Source: Kalaharituber pfeilii
Taxonomy: Eukaryota > Ascomycota > Pezizomycetes > Pezizales > Pezizaceae
Length of the DNA: 64,000 nucleotides
Assembly: GCA_015179045.1 (NCBI GenBank)
Contig: WHUZ01000052.1
Span: forward strand, 310,001 to 374,000
Reading direction: 5' to 3'
Each line of letters begins with the position of its first letter. Position 1 is the stretch's first letter. Of the stretch, positions 20,672 to 31,260 are shown in pieces. The notes beneath the pieces were generated by a model. It saw nothing but the letters and a program-made list of their open reading frames with translations, was not told the DNA's origin and did not search any database. Position numbers and translations under genes: made by a program.

Positions 20672-22995
20672 TCACCCCCCCCCTAGCAGGTGTTTGGACC
20701 CTCCCACCTCCTGAACCAAAGGCCTTCCTCGGCCCCGGCCTCGCCCGCGAGCTCCCCCACGACCTCTCTTTGCGGCCCGCTCAGCTGCAGCTATTTCTTT
20801 CTGTTCTTGTTTCTCTTTTGCCTTTCTTTCTCGCTCCTCTGCTGCTAGCTGCTTTTTCACTTCAGCAGCTTCTTTCTTATTCTCAGCTATTTTTCGTCGC
20901 TCCTCTGCCTTCTGAATTTTCTCTTCCTCTTTTCTTATCTTCTCTACTGCTTTTTGTTCCTTTTCCAGCCTCTTCCGCTCTTTCTTTTCCTCTGCTTCCA
21001 GTGCTGCTTTGACTTCGGCTTGTCGAGAGGATTCAATATATGCTCGATTAAGAGTCCGAGGGCCTTTAATATGCTTCAAACTACCAGCCGGAGCTTTTTT
21101 GACCATCTTACTATTCCGTAGAGCTTTGAAGGTTGTAGCATTAGGCTCAATTACTGTATATTTTGTTAGCTTTTCCTTCAGAAACAATACATGATCCATC
21201 ACAGTCTTGCGTGTATGTGGAGTCAAAATTTCCTTGTCCAGAGCAGTTCGCAGTACTATTTGCTTTGATGGAGTATCTAATATAGGGAGATCTGAATTGA
21301 CCGTCATTGTCACTTGAACCTGAGGAGGAATAACTTTGTCGGGATCAATAGGCCAGCATCCAGACCCCCGCCATGCACCCAAAATAGTATCGGTAGTAAA
21401 AGTAGATTGTCTGGCACTACAAAGAATTTCCCAGAAGTCAGGTTTGCGCAAAATATCACGAGGCTTTTGATATATCCAATCTTGTAAGCCATTGCGGTAG
21501 TACTACATTGCGGTAGTGTCTTTGGAGAGGAGAGAAACATCCAACATCAAGAGGTTGCATTAAATGAGGTGAATGTGGAGGAAGACAAAGCATTTGAATC
21601 CGGTGATTGAGTGCATATTCAACGACTTGGTAAGCGACATGGGAAGAGTGACCATCAACAATTAAAAGGCGCCAAGGATATTCGGATATATTAGAGGGAG
21701 GTAAGGTCAGTGAATTGCTCGAAATAATTATACTGCGTTTGTCATGTATAGTGCTTGTAGGAAGGCCGGTTGCTATGGGGGTGCCGGCGGTGGAGGCGGT
21801 GGAGGCGGTGGAGGTGGTGGAGGCAGGGGCGGTGGAGGTAGTGGAGGTAGTGGAGGTGGTAGGGTTCACGGGGCGAGTATATGGCTCAAAGTGATATTTT
21901 ATAAACTCAACACCTAGTTCATCATCCATGTATCCACTAGGCGAGCGTCCAAAAGTTGCAGGAAGTTTATGGACACCCTCAGCACCGTAGTAGCCTTCTC
22001 TATGGGTTTTCGCCTGCCAGACAAGGTATGGAGGAATGATGTGACCAGCAGCATTTACTGTCTCTATGACAGTAACAAATTCTCGATTGCCATCAGTAAC
22101 TGCAATTTTTCGCCTTGGACCTGCTCGAACAATACATTTCTGCCTGCCAGTTGCAATGCCCATAATAATACCCTTTTCATCATAGTTCCAGAGGTTGTCA
22201 GGGGTGATCTTAAGTTAGCGCATTGTAGTCCGGAGTGACCAATAAAATGCCTTCTGCGCTGGAATATTTGTCCCTTGCGAATGCCGAATGCGCTCAAGAT
22301 ATTGTACATATTTGCTGTTAACTATGGGATGTCGAAGTAAAAACCTCTCATGCCACCGATCTCATGGAACTGCATTGCTAAACCTCCGCTGCAGAATTAA
22401 AACAGCCATAGATCTCAGCTAGTGAGCGGCACGAGCCGAGCCAGCTCGAGCTCAAACGAGCCAAGATCATGCTTGTGTTTTTCTTGACAGCTCGCTAAAA
22501 TGCTTAGCCAGTGCAAGGTTTCATAAACTGTAAATACCTACTATAGTAATAATTAGAGACTTGGAGCTCATTCTGACCTACCAACAACTTCGAAATGCAC
22601 AATTTAGCTGATAGTAGTGAGAAAGATGAAAATTTAGCTTAGTTTAGTTTAGTTTGTCAATATTATGATCCAGGCTCGAGCTCACCCTCCAGCTCGGCTC
22701 GAGCTAGCTCGTGCCGCTCACTAATCTCAGCATTCGCAAATGAACTGGAAAGCCCATATCACTCATTGTAAGTGCCCAGGCCTCTAATGCATTCTCTTCA
22801 CCTCTAGTAAGCAATTGCTGCCTTTCGCGAGCCTCCTTCCTTCCTTTCTGTACCCCATCGAGTCGTCTACGTAATGTAATAGCTTTTACATCAAAGTAGG
22901 AAGCAATTTTTGGTATTGACTCTTCCCGATGTTTGTATGCATAAGTGATTGCTCGGTTAATGTTTTTAGGCTTACTTTCCTGTCGCATAGCTATT
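20672..22995 (-). pseudogene. pogo-like DDE transposase, disrupted
   Basis: Would cut and rejoin the element's own ends. From about 22995 (MRQESKPKNINRAI) an N-terminal psq/CENP-B-type helix-turn-helix (IPKIASYFDVKAITLRRRL) leads, after the hAT MITE at 22420-22723, into WHERFLLRHPIV, LWNYDEKG (catalytic Asp), IVDGHSSH (second Asp) and LPPHSPHLMQPLDVGCF. The C-terminus has GCWPIDPDKVI, a long Lys/Glu coiled coil and a Gly-Arg tract (GRGRGRGRP). Besides the MITE there are two in-frame stops just downstream (TGA before DRWHERF, TAA before LKIT), both explainable by C-to-T change, and a frame break near 21460. It is not functional. Confidence 0.85.
22420..22723. mobile_element. hAT-type MITE copy 1, 304 bp
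   Basis: Terminal inverted repeats TAGTGAGCGGCACGAGC and GCTCGTGCCGCTCACTA, non-coding interior, 8-bp duplication ATCTCAGC at 22412-22419 and 22724-22731. Eight-base duplications and TAGTG-like ends fit the hAT superfamily. It splits the pogo transposase coding region. Confidence 0.92.
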
Positions 22996-23145
22996 AACTG
23001 CGGGTAAAACGAGTTCAAAATATGTAGAATTCGCTGAGATATGCAGGATAATCGCGGTTGAAAGATGAGGAGCAGGTTGCCGAAGCGGGGGTGAAAATGT
23101 AGGATCGTTACAGGGGGGCAGATCGTTACCACATCGGGCACGTTA

Positions 23146-23551
23146 ATCCTTGTTACTACTACAATACTATTAGAAATAGCGTCTGGATATCTCTATCTAA
23201 AATGATAATACGGCAAAATTTTGCTCGGAGTAAGAAGAATAATAGAAGTATGTTTGTACTCTATTAATAATAATTCAGTTATGGTAATAAATCTATATTC
23301 TTAGCTACTGCAGTCTTAGAAGCACAGCAAAATTTTAATTTGTTGTTCTTTATTATCTTCTAGTATGTGGGTAGGATGTAGAAGCATGCGAGTAATGTAA
23401 GCAACTCATTACCGACAGCAACTTGCAAGTGGCAATGGGGCTGTGCAAGCACACAGTAACTGGCTTATCAATTTCCCTTCGTAGCAGAATGTTTCTCTAT
23501 ACTCAATACTAGCAGTATATAGAGGTACCTACTAGTACTTTTAAAAAAAGT
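23146..23551. other. AT-rich intergenic, no gene
   Basis: No coding or structured feature recognised. Confidence 0.35.
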
Positions 23552-23646
23552 GTTCCCGAATCGGCCAGCCCACCGGCGATTTGGCCAATTCGCGACTGGG
23601 CCTGGCCGGTTCGCGAACTGCAATGTTCGTCGGTAGGCCAGTACAA
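23552..23646. repeat. Relic of the 19271 MITE family
   Basis: Shares CCCGAATCGGCCAGCC and AATGTTCGTCGGTAGGCCAG with the element at 19271-19461. Only one end is clear. Confidence 0.5.
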
Positions 23647-23819
23647 TTACAACATCAGCTGACAACCCACTATAGGATGATAGGCCGTTGATCGGTACAC
23701 TTCCAAGTTGCCGGTTGATACTACTAGGATTACCCCTCATTCTGACATCAAGTTCAGCTGCGACAAGGTTGATGGCCAGGAATAGTACAACGTACTGATG
23801 TGCTGAAACGATGCGAATA

Positions 23820-24706
23820 TTGCAACACATATACAGGTATAGTAGGTCTCTCTCGACCATGCAACATATGGCAGCATGAGACTGTTGACAAGTATGGCAG
23901 ACCCCTCTTGAAAACACGAGATATGGCAACATGCGCTTAATTCAATAGGTATGACAGGTCTACATCCGCAGCGTGAGATATGGCAACGTGAGGTGCATTT
24001 GACAGATATGGCAGGTCACTTCTATAGTGGCAGATGAGGCAGGGTGAGCTCTCGGTCGAAACCCCACAGAAGAACGCAGGCAGCGCGTCTGCCAACACTG
24101 AAGCACCGAAACCACCGACTCCCGCACCCACGCCCACCCCCCGCACCCAGAACTGACTCCCACGCCCCAAAACCAGCCCGCGCGCCCTGACCGGCCCCGA
24201 CAACACCACCCGAAACACGGCCTTGTCATCTACGGCATAGCCCTGACGAAAGGCTTGGGGAATGTCAGAAGATGGTTGGAGGCTTCCAACGGAACCTAGG
24301 AAAGATTGTAGGGATCCGATGGCTGTGGAGGAAACCGATCCTAGTGGAGGAAGGCAAGAAGACTAGTTCTGCGGTGGTATACTTGGAGACACAGACGGAA
24401 ATTGGGAAGGTGAGGCTCGGAGGAAGGTGGTTACGGACGAGCGTGTACGAGCGGGACAGAGGAAGGAAATAGGAAGGTCATGGCCACATGCTGACTCTTG
24501 GTTCAACCCACCCGCATTATCAATGAGCGCCGCGGGCATCACATGCAACTATCTTTGATTCTTTTTCCTTTATTTCCTATGTACCTAAACCCTCGCCATA
24601 GCCCTTAGGGCGGCAAGCGAGTACTGATATAAAAAAAAAAAAGAATTTGACAGGCATGGCAGGCCCTCTGGACGGCGCGGCATATGGCAGAATAAGCTAG
24701 AAACAT
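23820..24706 (-). repeat. Inverted outlier of the ~57-bp repeat, split by a LINE relic
   Basis: Minus-strand units at 23820-24061 and 24643-24706 match the minisatellite at 6.2-7.6 kb (GTTGCCATATCTC, GCCATACTTGTCA). The ORF1-element fragment at 24062-24642 lies between the two parts. Confidence 0.65.
24062..24642 (+). mobile_element. ORF1-only element copy 3, 5'-truncated
   Basis: Covers the end of the Pro-rich linker and the conserved C-terminal domain of the ORF1-like protein, read in parts (IVGIRWLWRKPILVEEGKK, SSAVVYLETQTEIGKVRLGG), then the 3' UTR, the type-1 hairpin (GCCC-TTA-GGGC) and poly(A). The frame is broken near 24297 by a stop. No target duplication was identified and the 5' limit is approximate. 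Confidence 0.8.
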
Positions 24707-24739
24707 TACCTAGACCTGCTACTCCGGCGACCGTCAATA

Positions 24740-25305
24740 CCAGCCCTCATCTTCCGCAGTCTCGGACAGGCGATTGTGGTACATGGAATAGCTTTGAAGA
24801 AGAACCTAGGAGTGGATGGACGCTGCAAATAGGGAAACAGAATTGTGGGAGGGATAGAAAACTAGATTTTCGTTATAGCAAGAGGTGTTTGAGTGTGAAC
24901 GGAATAATTCCTCCGTTCAATTTTCGGTATAGCAAGGTTTTCGCTATAGCGAGTTTCGTTATAGCAAGGGTAGACTGTAGTTCAGTCGTGGGGTACGCAG
25001 AGAAGGAATTGGGCAGCGAGACACCGGTGAGAGTTAGACTACGTGGAGGATGGCATAGATCATGCCTTTATGAACGGGGGTAAACCCTCCCAACGCTCAG
25101 ACACTTGGTTCTTTCCATTCTTTGCCTGCAGTACAAGGGAAACCGTGGACCCCAACGTGACGTTGGTCTTTTCTAGAATTTTGTTTGTTTCCGGCCTACT
25201 CTACTAGTGAGCCTGTGGGTGATGTGAATTTTTCCTATTATCTCCTTTTACTTGATCTCGTCATCGCCCGAGGGCGATATACCCGTAATGTTATATACAA
25301 ATAAA
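24740..25305 (+). mobile_element. Old, decayed ORF1-only element copy 4
   Basis: Weak but ordered similarity: QAIVVHGIALKKNL near 24770, then RVRLRGGWHRSCLYERG near 25033-25083, and a degenerate tail at about 25258-25297. The apical hairpin there has become a 7-bp perfect stem, ATCGCCC-GA-GGGCGAT. A pogo-like MITE fragment interrupts it at about 24857-24977. Confidence 0.55.
24857..24977. repeat. pogo-like MITE fragment
   Basis: Contains three TTCG(T/C/G)TATAGCAAG-type motifs and ends GCAAGGGTAGACTG followed by TA, the pattern of pogo/Tigger-type ends. The left end does not form a matching inverted repeat, so it is incomplete. Confidence 0.5.
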
Positions 25306-25599
25306 AAGGAGCAAATGAGTCGATGGGGATATTTGGATATTTTCTCTTATTGGACAAAACCCGCCAGTTCCAGCCTTATACTATATCACACAGGTTCGAA
25401 TTAAAGCAGTATGCACTGTTCAATGCAGTACCAAACAATGGTTGAATTGGAAAGGTCTCAAATGTTGGCAGCGGGGCCGGACGCCCGGACATGATTATTT
25501 CATACTATTAATATTAGTAGTCCCACCCAACACGGTGCGGGGCAATGAAGTGACACACGTAATTCTCGTTAAAGCGGTGATTTCCCCTCTATGCGTTGA

Positions 25600-25698
25600 C
25601 CTTATATCTGACCTTTGTTTCTTTCCTTATTCTCGTATGTAACTAACCTCGCCGAGCCCGTAGGGCGGCACGCGAGTAATGATTATAAAAAAAAAAAA
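25600..25698 (+). mobile_element. Short LINE 3' UTR insertion
   Basis: A CT-rich LINE-like 3' UTR end, then CTCGCC-GA-GCCC-GTA-GGGC and GGCACGCGAGTAATG, and poly(A) to 25698. The 5' boundary and duplication were not resolved. Confidence 0.65.
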
Positions 25699-25995
25699 CA
25701 ATCAAAAACACGGTCTCCACCGTTGGAAAAATATTATTTTACTTAAATTCTCGAACGAGTTGCGCAATTGCCGGCACCAAGATATCATTACACAAAACGC
25801 GGGAGAGGGCCACCACACAAGTCATTTCAGCTCAGTAAACATTGGGTTACTATCGAATTATTTATTAAAATAAAAAATAAATAAAATTCAATTGATTCAG
25901 TGATAAATGACCCTGGCCTTCTGATCCACACACTGCAAACCACCCCCACCGATTAACGCACAACCGCCTCCAGTCCATAACGTCAATCAACCGAT
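25699..25995. other. Intergenic, probable 3' region of the CFEM-like gene
   Basis: AT-rich sequence without coding signals, likely including the 3' UTR of the minus-strand gene ending at 25996. Confidence 0.4.
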
Positions 25996-26951
25996 CTACA
26001 AAACCACTGCTAAAACACAGACTGCCCCGATCATCATGCTGATCATCGTGACTGACGCGCCTACTCTACCCGTCCCATTCGCTCCATCGTTGTTCCGCCC
26101 TCCGGTTGTAGAATTCCCTCCGGTTGTAGAATTCCCACCGGTAGTCGAGTTCCTAGTCCCCGTGACCTCACCATTGTTCGCTTCCTTTTCCTCCACATCG
26201 TTATCCGTGCTCGACAGTGGTGTCGGTGTGCATGTCCACTCCGGTTCCTTCCATGTCTGATAGCGTTCGTAGTTTGGATCGTTGCTCCCCGTACGCTCTG
26301 GGAACCAAGTGGTTGCAGTCTTCTCAGGGAATACGGAATTAAACTCGTAGTCAAGGGCATCAAGAAATAGGTCCGGAAAGGTCTCTGGTACATTTTTGGC
26401 GCCAGGCTCGTTGGAGAGGCAGAGCTGGTTGAGAAATTCGGGAGGGGGAGGGTAGGTGACGTCGGCTTGTTCATAGCAGAGAGCATAGAAGAGCAAGAAG
26501 TATGAATGAAGGGCAGTTACGTTGTTACCACACTATAGAATCATTGATTCGTGTTAGTACGAGTTGTATGTCTAAGCATGCGGGAGATGTAGGCTTCAAA
26601 GTTACACCTGCCCTGTGGTTACTCAGGTATTAGGAGTCTACATACATGCTGCAAGGCACACTTCGCCCTCTCCGCCACCAACACCTTATCTGTGCAAACG
26701 CAATTATATGCGTTCTTCTCCGACACATCAGACCCATCACCACTTTGGTCCGTGAATGCGCAAAGTGGGATCTTGTCATATGGGATGTCGCCCATGGAGC
26801 AATTATCCTCAGCGCAGGCCGGGGCCATGATAGTATCCAGGTATTCCTTCTCGGAGGGGCTCATCTCTTCCCAGTTTATCTGCCCAGGTGCTGGGGCAGA
26901 GAAGGCTCTGGAGGCCAGCAAAGTGGCGACAAAAATGAATTTGGAAAACAT
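25996..26951 (-). CDS. CFEM-like, GPI-anchored secreted protein
   Basis: Two exons, 26951-26646 and 26532-25996, joined by a 113-bp phase-0 intron with GTATGT donor, TACTAAC branch site and TATAG acceptor; predicted 280 residues. MFSKFIFVATLLASRAFSA is a signal peptide. The mature N-terminus has eight cysteines in a CFEM-like order: PAC-x4-C, LC, NCVC, KC, HC and ALC. A Ser/Thr/Asn/Gly-rich stalk with three repeats of NSTTGG follows, and a hydrophobic end (MISMMIGAVCVLAVVL) fits a GPI signal. Such proteins sit in the fungal membrane or wall; some bind haem or act at host surfaces. Splicing at these sites keeps the frame and supplies two of the cysteines, supporting the model. The CFEM assignment is by pattern only. 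Confidence 0.7.
26533..26645 (-). other. Spliceosomal intron of the CFEM-like gene
   Basis: GTATGT at the 5' end, TACTAAC about 20 bases before the TATAG 3' end. Removing it joins CALQH to CGNNVTALH in frame. Confidence 0.75.
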
Positions 26952-26959
26952 CGTTGTGT

Positions 26960-28690
26960 AAACTGTTGTCTGTAATGTTGCGAGAAAGCAAAAAGAGCGG
27001 ACACCGTTCAAAATCAATTTTCTTTTCGATCGGAATACTAAAACGAGTGACAAGTATCGTTGCCAGTCAACGAGTAAAACGAAGGTAGGATGCAAAAGGA
27101 GGGAACAAGGTTGAAGGTTTTAGGGAAGAAGGCCTCCCTTTGTATAATTTATACAGCAGTCCACTTTATTGCCCAACGCCACGAACAGGGTTTTATGTAA
27201 GTACTACTGTATGTACCGTTTCAATGGCGTGTTTTCCCTAATTGGGAATATGTCATCTTAAGCGTTCTCGGCCCCAACTCGTTGAATAAGTTCTGATTTG
27301 GCCTATCGGAATACGGCACTTCCGACAGGGGAGGTGCTGCACGTGCGTTACATAATGTACATCTTAGGTACAGAGCGGCCGGAAAAGTCGTAGTGCCACA
27401 AGGATTCTGTGACAAGCTATGCCAGCGCCGTGTCGTTGACACGTAAATTTAATTTCATCAACTTGGACCGAAGCTTGTCCCGACGCGAGGGGCATAGTTC
27501 TAGTGTTCTTGTCTGAGTCACACGCAAAATTTCTTGTGTGGCATGGTCGGGCGCGTTCTGCACCTCAGGTTACCTTGTCGCGCGTGAGAATTGCACCACA
27601 AAGAGGTTTAATGGCGCCAAGGCCATGTTTAAATACATGGAAATGAAATTTCGCCACCCCAGCCGCAAATGCCAGCACGTGCACCGATTTTGATTTTTGA
27701 TTTCAAGAATTTCGAACGGCAACGGAGCTGATGTTTGGCTTTCTGGGCGTCGCGCCGCAATCGCACCAGTTGAAAATTTTCGAAATCAACCAGTTGGCAA
27801 GGTAAAATTTGGGGGTACGCTCAAGCAATCAGGCCGAACAAGCAGGGTTCGGACCGATCGATGGACAAGCTTGTTGCCCTGATCCTAGTTCCAAACTTTC
27901 CCAGTCCCTACCGAATTTTGCACACTCAGTTTAGGAAGGCGCTAAATGGAGACAAGGTAGGGAGCGTGCAGTTGAATGTACAGTAGTGCACATGAAGTAA
28001 GACTACAAGAACAGAATTGGAATATTCTGGCGCTTCCCCTCAGGGCAAACTGAAGAAGCGATAGAAACTGCACAACTACAGAATAAATGAATATGTGAAT
28101 TGTGGTATGAAAACACTATACTAGTAGCATCCGATAATGCATGTGAACTAATTTCTGGGATCTAAAACCATTTTCCCTTTAGTACTAATATAAGCGGAAC
28201 AGTAGTACGGAGAGGCGTAGATGCCAACCTTGGTAATTCATGCGCAATGAATTCGAAGAACAAGGGATGTAAAGCAGTGTTTGAGGAAGGGATCACTTAC
28301 TCTTTCTTGGCCACCGCAGCCTCGGTTGAATTTTGTACGTTGACAACGATTCAGCTTAATCAATCTCATCGACGATCCAAAAGTGCGGGACGTCCAATCA
28401 ATCGCATGACTCCATAGATGCTTCTGAAGTACCAGCATCACCAACACTAGAATTGCAGGGGATTTCGCACAAGAAAATAGAGTTGGGGGTTGGTAAGCAA
28501 CATCCCTGAGGGTATCAGGAAATGATTGCTACATTTATCGAATGTGGGGCGAAAACCTCCGATATGCATCAAGCCTCTTACCACAAAAGATCCCACCAAG
28601 CTGCAACCGAATTCCGCGTTTATGGTTGCCTTCGCACGAGCCATAAACAGTGACCGTTACCACACTTTTTTTTATTTATTTGATCACGTA
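26960..28690. other. Long intergenic stretch, no gene recognised
   Basis: Includes upstream sequence of the CFEM-like gene. Scattered short frames are present without motifs. No element ends were recognised. Confidence 0.4.
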
Positions 28691-28703
28691 ACCCCACATA
28701 CAT

Positions 28704-28749
28704 GCTATACCGGCCGAGTAAAAGTCCGGCACCTTTCATCCGGTATAGC
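28704..28749. repeat. Perfect 10-bp inverted repeat, pogo-like motif
   Basis: GCTATACCGG at 28704-28713 and CCGGTATAGC at 28740-28749, followed by AAGGTTCCGGGATAG. The TATAGCAAGGTT wording resembles the pogo-like MITE ends at 24.9 and 29.3 kb. Confidence 0.6.
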
Positions 28750-29194
28750 AAGGTTCCGGGATAGAATAAAATGTTGGCAGCTGTACAAGGGGGATGGCAA
28801 CAAATTTGTATAGAAATTACTAGAGTAGGAAATAAACAAGTGTAGCAAACATTAACTCACTCCAAGTCTATTCAATATTCATCGCTCTCACCATGTAGAA
28901 AAGCATCGAGCCTTGAAGGTTCTTGGGGAGCATCAAACATGCAAGCTTCGTCTAGAGCCAGAACATGCAACTCTGACTGTTTCTCTAAAAGCCTATCAAT
29001 TCACACAGAAAAAAGCTTCAGACTCTACAAGCATAGTTTCAGTTTTCCAGCAGCAGCAGCAGCGACAGCAGTGGTAGCAGTTGGTGACAACAGTTTGGTT
29101 GATGGCAGCAGTGGCAGCATTCAATAGTGGAAACAGTGACGGCAACAGAGTGGTAAACAACCAGACTAAGTGGTAAGTGGGGTAGTCTAAGATG

Positions 29195-29371
29195 TATTAG
29201 ATTAGCCTCTCCTGTATAGCAAATATTATTTGTATGGACAGGGGGGTACTTGTCTGGAGATTTCTGTCCGGTCGGTATTGTTAGGGCGTTCGGTATAGCA
29301 AGTGCAATTTGTATGGGAAACGGTTATCCGAATCAGAGGCCATCTACGTATATATAGCAAGGTTAGACTGT
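29195..29371. repeat. pogo-like MITE relic
   Basis: Several GTATAGCAA motifs, with a right end TATAGCAAGGTTAGACTG followed by TA at about 29371. The left end is weakly matching, so the boundaries are uncertain. A CAG/CAA-rich simple stretch lies just upstream at about 29048-29120. Confidence 0.45.
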
Positions 29372-30345
29372 ACTATGATACAACAATGCAAAAGACCCCT
29401 CCCTGCATCACTTGCTAAATTCAGCTAGTAATTAAAATGAGGCTGTCGACTCGTTCTTATACTAGTATGCACTCTCCTTATCTACGCACATAGTACGACG
29501 GTTAGGCACCGTGTGCCCTTCGGGTGTCCGCTCTGTTTTCATATCCCTTTTTAGATCTTTTTCAATGCAGTTATTGCGCTCAAGTGCGCTTGTAAGTTTT
29601 CTAAATATATTATCTGTGTGGTATGCAATTGTCTATGCAAGGCGGCTACGATAGATGAAAAAAAGCACCAAGACCTGACACAATAGGGCATTGAGCCCGG
29701 GAACAGGAATACGTTGAGTCACGATTCTATGAAAAGCGACAAGCATGGGGAAGCAGAACTATGTGCTATGAACAACGGCCGTTGATTTAGCTCCTCGGCA
29801 AGGCACACAGAAAATTCTGTTCTGGTGGCCGAGACCTCGGTCGTCGGTTTTTATGGAAACATGTGCGTCCGACGGTGTGCATAAGGGATATATGAGGTAT
29901 GCAAAGGACTAGCAAGCATCGGTAGTCAATTGTATTTTCGCTCAGGTGGCTAGTAGAAAGTCACGCTCTGTCCTTACCACCTCCGCCGCTATATGAACCA
30001 CAGAGGTTACTAGTCTAATATCTTTTTACGTTAGTACAAAGTAACCAGCTTGCTATCCCCGATATAGCACCTGCAGTGTATTCTATTCTGCTGCTATTAT
30101 TATTAAACACTATCATGTACAGTAGTTGATGGAGTCAGCAGAAATCAAGAGTTTTGGCCTAGTGCATAATAGCCGGCTTCGCAGATTTAATTACTTAACT
30201 TCACAGGGAGTACACTCTATAATGCGAACCTTTCTTCTTCTAATTTATATGAGATTAGTTAGCAGTAAAGAAGTAAAAGAATTATTACAGTTGTTATGGA
30301 TACACATTGGCCTGAAACACCTCCTTGAACACCTGCTCGGCTAAC
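29372..30345. other. Intergenic, no gene seen
   Basis: No coding or repeat signal that I can support. Confidence 0.35.
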
Positions 30346-30359
30346 ACCCGCCTTTAGGT

Positions 30360-30424
30360 ACCCTGCCATGGCCAAGTGCTACAAGCGGGGTTATGTGATT
30401 AAAAAAAAAAAAAAAAAAAAAAAA
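30360..30424 (+). mobile_element. 65-bp LINE-A tail-only insertion
   Basis: Begins one base before CCCTGC of the LINE-A (type-2) stem, runs through GCGGGG and GTTATGTGATT, then poly(A). A perfect 14-bp duplication ACCCGCCTTTAGGT lies at 30346-30359 and 30425-30438. It is the LINE-A counterpart of the type-1 hairpin-only insertions. Confidence 0.93.
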
Positions 30425-30643
30425 ACCCGCCTTTAGGTCCACCACTTTTGCTAGACTTCCCACACAACGATCTAGGCTGCCACGGCATTACCCTTACATA
30501 GTGGAGTCTCTACTGGGTTGGGCATTGGAAAGGAAGACATTCTGAGCTATGACTATGGTCAGCAGTCCTACTTTATCGATAACCCCCCCCACCCCCTCCC
30601 ACCCCCACCGACCCCTGCACACAGACCAATACCACCTCACATA

Positions 30644-30908
30644 CTTGGGTATGGCATGTTTAAGTGGAAAGTGGCGACTTAGTGCATAATATTGCTAGAA
30701 TACCAAACCTTCCCCAAGAGCCTAAAATTTGTCTCGTATTTTTCATTTTATCGTCAGGGTTCTTCTGCTCCATCATCATTACTAGCAAGGGTATAACCCA
30801 CTGGCGTTCTATAGAACCAGCCGGCTCCTCTGTTAACTCAGTCAGTACACTTACTAAACCTCCTCCACTCTAAATCGCCGCTTTCCACTTAAACATGCCA
30901 TACCCAAG
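30644..30908. repeat. MITE, 265 bp, ~35-bp inverted ends, TA duplication
   Basis: Ends start CTTGGGTATGGCATGTTTAA and are complementary with one mismatch over about 33 bases, including AAGTGGAAAG(T/C)GGCGA. TA flanks both sides, fitting a Tc1/mariner-type MITE. The interior is non-coding. Confidence 0.85.
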
Positions 30909-31074
30909 TACCTTGCCAACTCCAATACCCCACTTTCGCACTATTGAAGCACCTAGACCAAGTGGAGAAAGTATATGAAAGTATTAAGACCATAGGGGAA
31001 AAAGAATTAGTTTTCTTTTCTCCAAAATTTGGTGATGCGCTTCTGAGACTTAGTCCGCTTCAGCCTCGTATATA

Positions 31075-31216
31075 CAGATGATCCTGGCTATAGTGAAGGG
31101 ATGGGTGAGCTTCTTTGTCTACACAGGTAAAGAAAGTGCCCTCGCTATAATGAAAACTGGTTATAGTGAAGAAAATCGGTCAGATTCTTGGCCTTCATTA
31201 TAGCCAGGTTCACCTG
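31075..31216. repeat. pogo-like MITE, 142 bp, TA duplication
   Basis: Inverted ends CAGATGATCCTGGCTATAGT and the complement of CAGGTGAACCTGGCTATAAT, with internal repeats of CTATA(G/A)TGAA. TA lies on both sides. The end pattern is typical of pogo/Tigger-derived MITEs. Confidence 0.85.
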
Positions 31217-31260
31217 TAGTATCAGTCCACATCGACACTGTCAGATTCAAGCTCAGGTTC

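Larger units (their letters stand above)
20092..23143 (-). mobile_element. pogo/Fot1-like DNA transposon, 3052 bp
   Basis: Inverted ends of about 40 bp: GCGTGCCCGAAGTGGTAACG at 20092 and its near-complement ending GGGCACGT at 23143. Each is flanked by TA, the expected target duplication of the Tc1/mariner-pogo superfamily. A single transposase reads on the minus strand. A 304-bp hAT-type MITE is inserted inside it. Sequence around it is AT-rich. Confidence 0.88.

Noticed and set aside
22704..23141. Transposase start at 23141
   Set aside because: The upstream part of that frame lies in the terminal inverted repeat; the helix-turn-helix homology begins near the ATG at about 22995.
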